Source: Heterodera schachtii (taxonomy: Eukaryota; Nematoda; Chromadorea; Rhabditida; Heteroderidae). Taken from it: a stretch of DNA of 64,000 bases. The notes beneath the pieces are model-generated. The model made no database searches and was not told the origin of the DNA. It worked only from the letters and a program-made list of their open reading frames with translations. Below, piece after piece: positions 1 to 9,662 of the stretch (position 1 is its first letter; each line of letters starts with the position of its first letter). The position numbers and the translations under genes were made by a program. The DNA lies in the NCBI GenBank assembly GCA_023374025.1, contig SIJG01000057.1, positions 557,046 through 621,045 on the forward strand. The letters run 5' to 3'.

Positions 1-258
1 ATTTAATTTTACTTCTATGTTTTAACAGCACGGAATTTCCAAATACTTGAAACAAAGTGCCAATCACCAAAAGGCACGACATTGTCGGTGTACTTTTGGT
101 ATTTGTCAAATTGCTCTATTAATTAAAGGCAATTAGTACAATTGCTAAGGTAGGCCTAGGCTTAATCTTAGTCTTTATTTTCTAAAATACGACACGGATG
201 AGAAGGGCTTTCTGACCACCAAAACGACTTTGAACAGTTTTGATTTTTGTCAATTGAC
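1..258. repeat. Left copy of a 258-bp repeated block
   Basis: This block recurs almost unchanged at 7348-7605; I saw one substitution (in a CTCTATT/CACTATT context). It contains no convincing ORF. Here it lies downstream of an orphan final exon. At the second site it directly abuts the broken middle exon of another gene copy, so the block marks a rearrangement breakpoint. It may extend beyond the left edge of the window. Confidence 0.8.
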
Positions 259-340
259 TAAAATCAACTGACAAATTGGAGCAAATAAATTGGTCGATCA
301 CTTCTCAGCAATTCATTCATTCATTCACTTCTGCTGCTGA

Positions 341-377
341 TCAGTGATCACTTGGGCCGGCAGTTGCGTCGAGAAGC
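341..377 (-). pseudogene. Orphan last exon, subfamily 2 F-box-like gene
   Basis: On the minus strand an AG acceptor at 378-379 is followed by codons for LLDATAGPSDH and TGA at 341-343. This matches the final exon of the subfamily 2 copies. No exons 1-4 lie upstream: 384-1095 holds a truncated transposon copy and AT-rich sequence only. It is a relic, with no sign of function. Confidence 0.65.
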
Positions 378-515
378 CTAAAAATAGAAGGAATTTGTTT
401 TTATTCGGTGTAATATATACATACGATTTTTTAAATTTTTTTTAGAAATAAATTCAATTTAATATTTTGGGTTGGGGAGAAAACCCTTTATGGGCGACCA
501 ATACAGATTGATTAC

Positions 516-890
516 TAGGGAAGCAACTTTTAGTGATGAAAAATCCTAAAATAGTTAACTAAAATAGTGAGTAAAAATGCCAAAATAGTAAAAAAAAAAT
601 TTTCATAGCAATGTATTTTTTCTGAAAATTTTGGGTCGATTCATAGGGGTGATTTTTCTGAAATTTTTGGAGTCGATTCTTATGGGTATATTTTCCGTTT
701 TTATTGCATTTTTGTTAAGTAATAGTGACAAAAAATGTCGAAAATAATGAAAAAATAGTGGCAAAACTCCAAAATAGTGAATTTTCACTATTTTAGTGAT
801 GAAGTCGCCAAAATAGTGATTTCTAATGACGAAAAATGACACCAGTTTTGAGCTCCTTTCTTCAAATCAATTGAGCAAAAAAAAAGAAGT
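516..890. mobile_element. Truncated reverse copy of the 32.2-33.5 kb TIR element
   Basis: The terminus resembles TAGGGTCGCTACTTTTAGTGA and the interior is rich in AAAATAGTGA words. It matches the right end of the element at 32198-33471 in reverse orientation. The far part (843-890) matches sequence just inside that element's left end, so the middle is deleted. The rest of 384-1095 is AT-rich without other recognisable features. Confidence 0.6.
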
Positions 891-1095
891 TTTCATCCCC
901 CTTCCCGAAAAATTAAAGTTTAGGGACAAATTTTAGTTAAAGAAATCACCAAATTTATCCTTAAGACATACATAACACAAATATACGATGATCAATGACA
1001 ATTCCATGCTTAAAAAATAACAATTTTTATGAGCACGTCAATATTTCCATAATTCAAATTGATCGATCACTTTTCTCAGCAATTCATTCATTCAT

Positions 1096-2562
1096 TCACT
1101 TCTGCGGCTGATCACTTGGGCCCGGATTTGCATCGAGAAGCCTAAAAATAGAAAACCCAATGAATTTGAATTATTTGCTTAAGCATTCACTGACCCGTCA
1201 CCGATTTCGTTCTCGTTGTCAATTTGGATGAAAATTTGATTCCATTGATTCAAGGGTTGATAAATTCGCAATCCAATCGCTTCTTCTTCCCATTTTGTCC
1301 ATTTGCTCGCGTCACGCACAATTGGACAACGGATCAGCAAAAAATGTTCGTCGTGGTCATCATTTCTTTTCAATGCCAATTGTTCACGGGTCAATTCGTT
1401 GGTCAAATTGAAAAGCAGGACGGAGTCAGCAAAAGGCATCCAAATAAAAATAACGACAATGAAATTGACGGGAGAAGAAGCATAGGTAAATGCCTAAAAC
1501 ATGGAAAAATTGGTTAAACGGTAAAGTGCCAAATAAATGATTTAGCAAGCACCGCTTTGATGGCTTCAATCCTCGACATCCAATTCCCTTCATCGTTCAC
1601 CCAGCATTCGAGCATCTTTGGCACATTGCTTTGAAGTGGAGTGAAAAGCCATTTGGTCACCGCTTGTCCATCCGATGCCGTGGCACTGTCATCGCATGGA
1701 AATTCGCCGAAGAGATTGACGGTATATAAACTGACAAAGCGAAGTGATGGAAAATCGTTGAGAATTGACGGGCCGACGAATTGACGCAAATGGCGGAAAA
1801 ATGTGACCGACAATCCCAAGCCATGAAGATTTTTTTCCGAACATTGGCCAAATGTTGCGCAAAAGGAATTCCGCAATGCGATCTTTGTGCGTATTGATGG
1901 CCAAATTGATTGGACCGAAGGCGAAAAGTTGACGAAAATGGCGGAGAAAAGCGATGGTATTTCGGTCGATGAAACTAAAAATGGATGGGAAGTGTTGGCT
2001 AATGATTTTTTACATAATAGCCAATTTTACGAGATGTGGATGTGTTTGAATCCGATGACTTTGCGTGGCAATTCGATTTGCGGAATTGGCATTGGTTTTC
2101 TATCGTAATAGGCAATTTCCAGATTGACAATTTCCATTTCCTTGGTGCCATTTTGTCGTCCAATTTTGCGCCTAATTTCCATGGATTTCAGCGCCCATTT
2201 TCGCGTCTTGAAGTGTTCGTCCACGTAAATGTCAAATCGGTGGCTGATCATTGAAATGCCAGCGCCAAGTTGTGAAGGCGTAATCAAATCGAACACACAA
2301 AGCCAACAATCGGCGGAGATGAAGCTGAAAAAAGGGAAACAAAATTTAAAATTCAAATTTAAAATTGGCATTTTTTATTTTACATTTTCTTTTTGTGAAT
2401 GCGTCGCGATTTTGGTGGTTTTTTGAGGCGGTTCCAATAAATCCAAAGAATGGCACAACATCCGACAAACATTGGCACAACGAACAGACTAAAAAATGAG
2501 AAGGAAAAGGATAAATGTGGAGAAGACATGGACAAAACGTACAGAATCATTTTTGAAGGCAT
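1096..2562 (-). pseudogene. Membrane-anchored F-box-like gene (subfamily 2, copy A), frameshifted
   Basis: Six exons fit GT-AG rules: 2543-2562, 2384-2488, 2031-2324, 1553-1974, 1195-1493 and 1096-1141. The first two encode a hydrophobic segment (FVVPMFVGCCAILWIYW) followed by a basic stretch (KK..KSRRIHKKK), which suggests a signal anchor with the rest cytosolic. Exon 3 is F-box-like (CWLCVFDLITPSQLG...RFDIYVDEHF). Exon 4 has the IWPM and DGQAV.KWLFTP blocks. Exon 5 has FNLTNELTREQL and RCPIV. A run of seven A (minus strand, about 1831-1836), where relatives imply six, shifts the frame in exon 4. This may be true inactivation or a homopolymer sequencing error. The 5' half is shared with copy B through a segmental duplication; the 3' half is not. 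Confidence 0.75.
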
Positions 2563-2634
2563 TGTCAGAAGAGAAAGAGTCGAAGAGAGAAAGAGACGAA
2601 CACAAATAAATGGCGAATGGAAAATAATAATGAA

Positions 2635-2725
2635 AAGTGGCGGAGGAGCAGCAATCACTTTTATACTAATTTATTGGTTCATTTCTACGCTTTTGCATTT
2701 TCCAAATTTTTCGCGACTATAAAAG
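2635..2725. promoter_or_regulatory. Putative divergent promoter of copy A
   Basis: A minus-strand TATAAAA (2659-2665) lies about 100 bp upstream of the copy A start codon. A plus-strand CTATAAAAG (about 2716-2722) points the other way, roughly 50 bp apart. The same geometry recurs at 8580-8646 and in the promoters at 31711-31775, 49757-49822 and 53287-53335. No convincing plus-strand gene follows here; 2723-3320 is AT-rich and featureless to me. Confidence 0.5.
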
Positions 2726-3320
2726 CCCTCCCTCCCTCCCCCATTTCTTTCATTCACTCACTTTTTTAAGAGCGTCTGAACGGCATTTGAAATAAATAAA
2801 TACTAATATTTTTAAGCTATAAAACCTGCCAAAATAGGCACTAAAAAACCTCAAATTTAGCCTGTAAAAAGACAAAATCTATTCAAAAAAGTAAAAAAAA
2901 TTAGGCCAACTCAGTATAGAGCTAAATCTTTTTAAAATCAAAAATTCTAACAAGAAAATAATAAATAATTTATTTTCATTTTAGGGGGTGTATTTTCAGA
3001 AATTTTTGGGTCGATTCTTAGGGGTATATTTAAAAAACATGTTTTAAGGGCTTCTATGTATTTGAAACTTTTGACTTTTAGTTCTAATTCTGTTCCGTGT
3101 TCGGAAATTACAACATAAATAATTTCAAATGATGATTAAAGTTTCTGAAAATCACTGAATTTATTCCTAAGACAAACATAAGACACAAATCAATGCTATT
3201 CAATGATCATTAAAACAAAAAAAAGAACATTTAATGAGCACGTCATAAAAGCCAAAAGATGATTCATTTTCCAATTCCATAATTCAAAATTGATCGATCA
3301 CTTTTCAACAATTCATTCAT

Positions 3321-4612
3321 TCACTTCTGCTGCTGATCACTTGGGCCGGGCATTGCGTCGAGAAGCCTAAAAACAGAAACGCAATAAATTATGAATTTTT
3401 GAAGAAAATCATTCACTGACCCGTCCCCGATTTGGTCCTCATCATAAATATGAATGCCAATTTTGTTCCACTGATCATAAATTTCCCATCCAATCGCTTC
3501 CTTTTCCCATTTCGCCCATTTGCTTTCGTCTCGCACAATTGGACAACGGACCAACAAAAAATGTTCGTCGTGGTCATCATTTCTTTTCAATGCCAATTGT
3601 TCACGGGTCAATTCGTTGGTCAAATTGAAAAGCACGACGGAGTCAGCAAAAGACGACGGAAACCAAATGACAACAATGACATTGACGGGAGATGAAGCAT
3701 TGGCAAATGCCTAAAATAGGGGAAAATTCGTTAAAAAAATATAAATGCCAATGAATGAATGCGAAATTCTTCGAAAAATTGTGTTTCAATGTTTTATTCG
3801 GACCCAGGTTCGGGGTTTGACTAGGTCGAAATTAATATCAGATTCGGATTCTCCTATCCTTACCACCCACAAATAAATCATGAAAAATCACCGCTTTGAA
3901 GGCTTCAATCTGGGATTCCAAATTCCTATACTCCGTGTCCAACTCGCACTTCAACACTTTTGGCACATTGTCCGGACGGGGAGTGAAAAGCCATTTGGCC
4001 ACCGCTTGTCCATCTGATGCCATGGCACTGTCATCGCATGGAAATTCGGCGAAAAGATCGTCGTCATCAGCAAAGAATTTGACAATGCGTAACAACGGCA
4101 AATCGTTGAGAATTGACGGGGCAAATTGTCGCAAACGGTGGAAAAATGTGGAGGACAATCGCAAGCCATGAATATTTTTGTTGAGCATTGGCCAAATATT
4201 GTACAAAATCAACGCCAAAATGCGATCACTCGTCGTGTTGATGGCCAAATTAATTGGACGAGAGGCGAAAAGATGGCGAAAACGGCGGAGAAAAACGATG
4301 GCATTTTGGTCGATGAAACTGAAAATGATTGGGAAGTGTTGTCTATAATGTTTATATTTCGGCCAATCTAACGAGATGTTGATGCGTTCGAATCCGATGA
4401 CTTTACGTGTCATTTGAATTTGCGGAATTGGCAATGCTTTCCAATAATAGGAATTGACAATTTCCATTTCCTTCGTGCCATTCTTTCCATTTTTGCTGTG
4501 AATTCCAATAATTTTCAGCGTCCATTTTCGTGTTTTGAAGTGTTCATCCACATAAAAGTCAAAACGGTGACTAATCATTGCAATTCCAAGGCCAAGTTGG
4601 TAAGGCGTAAAT
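3321..4612 (-). pseudogene. Subfamily 2 F-box-like gene (copy C), 5'-truncated
   Basis: Exons are a partial F-box-like exon 4373-about 4612, then 3892-4318, 3421-3710 and 3321-3366. All four stay in frame: YQLGLGIAMISHRFDFYVDEHF, IWPML, DGQAVAKWLFTP, FNLTNELTREQL and a C-terminal LLDAMPGPSDQQQK. The F-box-like exon breaks at about 4612, where an in-frame TGA and unrelated sequence begin. The membrane-anchor exons are missing, although sequence resembling the family's upstream region reappears at 5745. The last two exons are identical in translation to copy D because both lie in the duplicated block. It is probably dead for lack of a promoter and N-terminus. Confidence 0.75.
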
Positions 4613-4722
4613 CATTGGCATCAACCAATACATAGCAGCACCCGCATGAACACACCGCACCAAAACAGCAGCGATTCGCTGTCCGGATGCTCGCCACGGA
4701 TGAGCCCGGTGTGTCCGATGCT

Positions 4723-5622
4723 CATATTCACAATGCTAAGGATAAAAATCGGCATATCCCTAGCTATAGCTAGGGTAGCTGCAGATCGATTAATCTACGG
4801 CTCAAAATCCGTATTCCCAACTCGGAATACGGCAGGGGATAGTTCGATCCCCAGCTACCTATCCAAATGATACGGATAAGCCGCTACTTTTCCCTTTGTT
4901 AGTGTATTCTTTGTCTAGTGGCTTGTGCTTTGGACGAAAAAGCGTCTGTGGGTTCGGGTCCTTTAGGGGTTAATGTAGTTTGTTAGTTTTTTAACAATAT
5001 TATGCACCCCTAAGAATTGAAAAAATTTTCTCAAAAATGAATTCCATAAAACATAATTTTTTTACTTTTTATTTAAAATTTGCTTATTCAAAAAAAAATT
5101 TAATAATTGCATTTACAATTGTAATAAACCAAAATTAACGTGTTTTGTTTCCTAAAAAATGTTATAATTAGGGCTTGTAATTAAAAATCTTTAAAAATTT
5201 TGTTGCTTTGGAGCAAAGGTGGGTAATGTTTTGTCAGAAATTTTCATTGATGGTTTTATATGTCAACATAGCACCGAATTCAGGTGTAGATTAGTTTGAT
5301 ATTTTAAAAGAGTTTAATAAATTATTGGTTTGTTATAAGGAAAATCAGTTATTTAAAAATAAAAAATCAAACTATTTTCATAAAAGGTTTTGAAGTTTCA
5401 ATAAAAAATTTTAAATTTTAAACATACTCCAAAATTTATTTGGACATCAAAATAATACTTTAAATTAAAATTATATTATTTGAAATTAATTTTGAAGAAT
5501 TTAATAAATAAATTTTTGTTTTTAGAGGGCACTTTTAACCAAATATCCTCCTCGGGAGGAGGCTAAGGATTTTCATCTGCAGATACCCTAGCCGATACCC
5601 TATCCTTAGCATTGTGAATATG
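4723..5622. mobile_element. Inverted-repeat element, about 900 bp
   Basis: A 22-bp inverted repeat (a CATATTCACAATGCTAAGG word) ends the segment at 4723-4744 and 5601-5622. A further arm-like copy lies at about 5672-5702. The interior is AT-rich without a long ORF. No clear target-site duplication was found, so the superfamily is undetermined. Flanking 4622-4718 is GC-richer; its minus strand reads through a short hydrophobic ORF (SLLFWCGVFMRVLLCIG) that I could not identify. Confidence 0.55.
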
Positions 5623-5744
5623 CAATGAGGATAGAGTTAGAGATGGGAATTAATTTGCTAGTTCAGAATACGGATACCCTATACCTATCATTGTGAATAT
5701 GGATTTGTCTGCAGCTAGCGAATTATCTGCGGATAGTTATAATT

Positions 5745-5806
5745 TATTTATTGGTTCATTTGTACGCTTTTGCATTTTCCAAATGTTTTTCGCGACTATA
5801 AAGCTG
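5745..5806. promoter_or_regulatory. Relic of the subfamily 2 upstream region
   Basis: The sequence from TTATTGGTTCATTTGTACGC to the CGCGACTATAAAG box is nearly the same as the upstream region of copies A and B. It is presumably the remnant 5' flank of copy C after its N-terminal exons were lost. The plus-facing TATA box survives; the minus-facing one does not. Confidence 0.5.
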
Positions 5807-6033
5807 TGAGCTCTGATTATGAATTTGATCAGATTAAATATACATAGTTTGTTTGTCATTTGAATGCATTGGCGTTTTGTTTTTTAAGCTAACGATTTTT
5901 TGCCGCTTTTTTTCCTTTTTTACCGTCCATGCTTTTCTTTCGTCGCCTTTCTGCTGATTCGTTTTATGTATGTCCTTTTTGGTGGATTTTTTTTTCCAAA
6001 ATATTTTCCATTAAATAACAAATTTAGGTAATT

Positions 6034-6135
6034 ATGTTTTTGTTGGATCTAATTCAACTACGACGAATACTGTTAGTGGTCATTTGTCCATTTGTCGTCT
6101 CACAATATTCACATAATCGAATGGTGTGCAACAGG
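6034..6135 (+). CDS. Possible small secreted-protein ORF, interrupted
   Basis: An ATG-initiated frame opens with a signal-peptide-like stretch: charged LRR, then ILLVVICPFVVS, then QYSHNRMVCN. It lies about 235 bp downstream of the plus-facing TATA box at about 5798. The frame then runs into sequence beginning CAGGGATGG, which looks like a transposon end, so the natural C-terminus is unclear. No family is recognised. The case rests on the signal-like N-terminus and the promoter context alone. Confidence 0.25.
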
Positions 6136-6513
6136 GATGGATGGCATTCCGAGGCCCCAAAAATTTTCGGAAATCGGAATTCCGAGGCATTGGCGTCAAT
6201 TTTGCAAAAACTGTTGTCAATGTCGATTGAATTCATTGAATAAACAAGTGCATACTCATTTCTAACCCAAAATTGTAGCAAATTTGATTTTGAAAAAGTC
6301 CAGGATTTGGACCCCGAATTTGGAATGGTTATTAAGTGTGGGATACGAATACCGTGATTCAAATGCGGCTAAATTGATTTATTTAATTTATACATTTTAA
6401 AATAAATTAAAAAAAAAGATTTTCTGAGGGATTCAGAATTAAAAATGACAAATTCTAAGAAAAAAATTTTCCTTAATTTTTGCGCTTATACGTTTTCAGC
6501 CAAAATTCAAGTT

Positions 6514-6973
6514 GGTACTTATGCAGTTTACGCCACATAAAAAATAAAACCAATTTTTATAGGTTTTCGGGGTCGCTGAACACGATTCTGAGTTCAGAAC
6601 CGTGGTATTTCGAATCCCGAACCCGAATTCGAACATCTGCAAAAAAATTTCCAAAATTGTGATTTTCATCGATTGCGAATCAACAATCGCCTTACGCATG
6701 GGTACAGTCCAATAATTTGGGACCACAAATGACGAAAGACAAAATCATGATCGCCAAAATGCTTGCTATGGCGGTTGTTGACTCGAAATCGGTGAAAATC
6801 AATTTTAATTTTTTTTTGTATGTGGCGTAAACTGCATAAGTACCAGGGGTGGAGCGCGACCGCGATTCGCGGCAATTTTTTTGCGCGATCCGCGACCGCG
6901 GCAAATTGAATCCGCGATGCGCGATCCGCGACCGCGGGATTTTTCTGTGCGCGCTCCACCCCTGATAAGTACC
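6514..6973. mobile_element. Foldback DNA element with 8-bp TSD
   Basis: The ends are an inverted repeat starting GGTACTTATGCAGTTTACGC. They are flanked by the direct repeat TTCAAGTT at 6506-6513 and 6974-6981. The interior carries the GTTCGAATTCGGG-type family sequence also seen in the 58782-59247 element. A 121-bp hAT-like MITE is nested at its right end. No transposase ORF is present. Confidence 0.75.
6844..6964. mobile_element. 121-bp hAT-type MITE
   Basis: A GC-rich hairpin bounded by CAGGGGTGGAGCGCG and its complement. It is flanked by the perfect 8-bp duplication ATAAGTAC at 6836-6843 and 6965-6972. The CAGGGG terminus and 8-bp duplication are typical of hAT elements. It inserted into the terminal repeat of the foldback element around it. 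A second copy is at 20174-20283. Confidence 0.85.
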
Positions 6974-7154
6974 TTCAAGTTTAAAGAAATCACTAAATTT
7001 ATCCTTAAGACATACATACATACACAAATATATGTTGATCACTGATCAATTCCATGCTTAAAAAATAACAATTTTTATGAGCACGTCAATAATTCCATAA
7101 TTCAAATTGGTTGATCACTTTTCTCAGCAATTCATTCATTCATTCTGCTGCTGA

Positions 7155-8483
7155 TCAGTGATCACTTGGGCCGGGATTTGCGTCGAGAAGCCTAAAAATC
7201 GAAAAAGCAGTGACTTTGAATAAGCATACATTCACTGACTCCGTCACCGATTTCGTCCTCATCGATATAATTTGACCCCGAGATTCTCGAACCACACACA
7301 CATTGATTGATTCATTGAATTCAAAAAATAAAATAAATTGAGATCGGATTTAATTTTACTTCTATGTTTTAACAGCACGGAATTTCCAAATACTTGAAAC
7401 AAAGTGCCAATCACCAAAAGGCACGACATTGTCGGTGTACTTTTGGTATTTGTCAAATTGCACTATTAATTAAAGGCAATTAGTACAATTGCTAAGGTAG
7501 GCCTAGGCTTAATCTTAGTCTTTATTTTCTAAAATACGACACGGATGAGAAGGGCTTTCTGACCACCAAAACGACTTTGAACAGTTTTGATTTTTGTCAA
7601 TTGACTAAAAATCATCGGCCGGGAATTCGGGGAAGAGATTGCTGACATAGCCAGAGAAGACAAATCGAAGCGATGGACAATCGCTGAGAATGACGGCACG
7701 AATTGTCGCAAACGGCGGAAACCATTGGCCACGACTTCCATGCCATGAATGTTTCTCCCGAGCATTGGCCAAATGTTGTGTATAATCAACTCCAAAGTGC
7801 GGTCATCCGACGTACAAAGAGTCAGATAAATTTGACATGCGGCGAAAAGCGGACAAAAACTGTGGAGAAAAGCGATGGTATTTCGGTCGATGAAACTAAA
7901 AATGGATGGGAAGTGTTGGCTAATGATTTTTTACATAATAGCCAATTTTACGAGATGTGGATGTGTTTGAATCCGATGACTTTGCGTGGCAATTCGATTT
8001 GCGGAATTGGCATTGGTTTTCTATCGTAATAGGCAATTTCCAGATTGACAATTTCCATTTCCTTGGTGCCATTTTGTCGTCCAATTTTGCGCCTAATTTC
8101 CATGGATTTCAGCGCCCATTTTCGCGTCTTGAAGTGTTCGTCCACGTAAATGTCAAATCGGTGGCTGATCATTGAAATGCCAGCGCCAAGTTGTGAAGGC
8201 GTAATCAAATCGAACACACAAAGCCAACAATCGGCGGAGATGAAGCTGAAAAAAGGGAAACAAAATTTAAAATTCAAATTTAAAATTGGCATTTTTTATT
8301 TTACATTTTCTTTTTGTGAATGCGTCGCGATTTTGGTGGTTTTTTGAGGCGGTTCCAATAAATCCAAAGAATGGCACAACATCCGACAAACATTGGCACA
8401 ACGAACAGACTAAAAAATGAGAAGGAAAAGGATAAATGTGGAGAAGACATGGACAAAACGTACAGAATCATTTTTGAAGGCAT
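7155..8483 (-). pseudogene. Subfamily 2 F-box-like gene (copy B), broken
   Basis: The 5' half duplicates copy A: exons 8464-8483, 8305-8409 and 7952-8245, including the membrane anchor. The middle exon starts at 7895 but suffers a 1-nt loss near 7700, where relatives read VPSIL. It ends at about 7606 after the FPADD motif. The 258-bp repeat follows directly, then a scrap of the next exon's 3' end (about 7240-7266, IDEDEIGDG) and a last exon at 7155-7191 (LLDANPGPSDH). It is a rearranged pseudogene. Confidence 0.75.
7348..7605. repeat. Right copy of the 258-bp repeated block
   Basis: Nearly identical to 1-258. Its right boundary coincides with the truncation point of copy B's middle exon. The 80 bp to its left (7267-7347) resemble neither family exons nor any other repeat I could place. 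Confidence 0.8.
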
Positions 8484-9662
8484 TGCCAGAAGAGAAAGAG
8501 TCGAAGAGAGAAAGAGACGAACACAAATAAATGGCGAATGGAAAATAATAATGAAAAGTGGCGGAGGAGCAGCAATCACTTTTATACTAATTTATTGGTT
8601 CATTTCTACGCTTTTGCATTTTCCAAATTTTTCGCGACTATAAAAGCCCTCCCTCCCTCCCCCATTTCTTTCATTCACTCACTTTTTTAAGAGCGTCTGA
8701 ACGGCATTTGAAATAAATAAATACTAATATTTTTAAGCTATAAAACCTGCCAAAATAGGCACTAAAAAACCTCAAATTTAGCCTGTAAAAAGACAAAATC
8801 TATTCAAAAAAGTAAAAAAAATTAGGCCAACTCAGTATAGAGCTAAATCTTTTTAAAATCAAAAATTCTAACAAGAAAATAATAAATAATTTATTTTCAT
8901 TTTAGGGGGTGTATTTTCAGAAATTTTTGGGTCGATTCTTAGGGGTATATTTAAAAAACATGTTTTAAGGGCTTCTATGTATTTGAAACTTTTGACTTTT
9001 AGTTCTAATTCTGTTCCGTGTTCGGAAATTACAACATAAATAATTTCAAATGATGATTAAAGTTTCTGAAAATCACTGAATTTATTCCTAAGACAAACAT
9101 AAGACACAAATCAATGCTATTCAATGATCATTAAAACAAAAAAAAGAACATTTAATGAGCACGTCATAAAAGCCAAAAGATGATTCATTTTCCAATTCCA
9201 TAATTCAAAATTGATCGATCACTTTTCAACAATTCATTCATTCACTTCTGCTGCTGATCACTTGGGCCGGGCATTGCGTCGAGAAGCCTAAAAACAGAAA
9301 CGCAATAAATTATGAATTTTTGAAGAAAATCATTCACTGACCCGTCCCCGATTTGGTCCTCATCATAAATATGAATGCCAATTTTGTTCCACTGATCATA
9401 AATTTCCCATCCAATCGCTTCCTTTTCCCATTTCGCCCATTTGCTTTCGTCTCGCACAATTGGACAACGGACCAACAAAAAATGTTCGTCGTGGTCATCA
9501 TTTCTTTTCAATGCCAATTGTTCACGGGTCAATTCGTTGGTCAAATTGAAAAGCACGACGGAGTCAGCAAAAGACGACGGAAACCAAATGACAACAATGA
9601 CATTGACGGGAGATGAAGCATTGGCAAATGCCTAAAATAGGGGAAAATTCGTTAAAAAAATA
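7864..9662. repeat. 1.8-kb segmental duplication of 1943-3741
   Basis: The two blocks lie at a constant offset of 5921 bp. All predicted peptides in them match except one residue, from a T/C difference at 2565 versus 8486. The block runs from inside the middle exon of A/B, through the promoter and intergenic DNA, to the intron before the last two exons of C/D. Near identity implies a recent duplication or conversion, or an assembly artefact. Confidence 0.85.

Noticed and set aside
4895..4975. tRNA-like segment (GTCTAGTGG and GGTTCGGGTCC words)
   Set aside because: The two words resemble A and B boxes, but I could not fold acceptor and D stems around them and the anticodon loop is irregular. 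At most it is a tRNA-derived SINE fragment.
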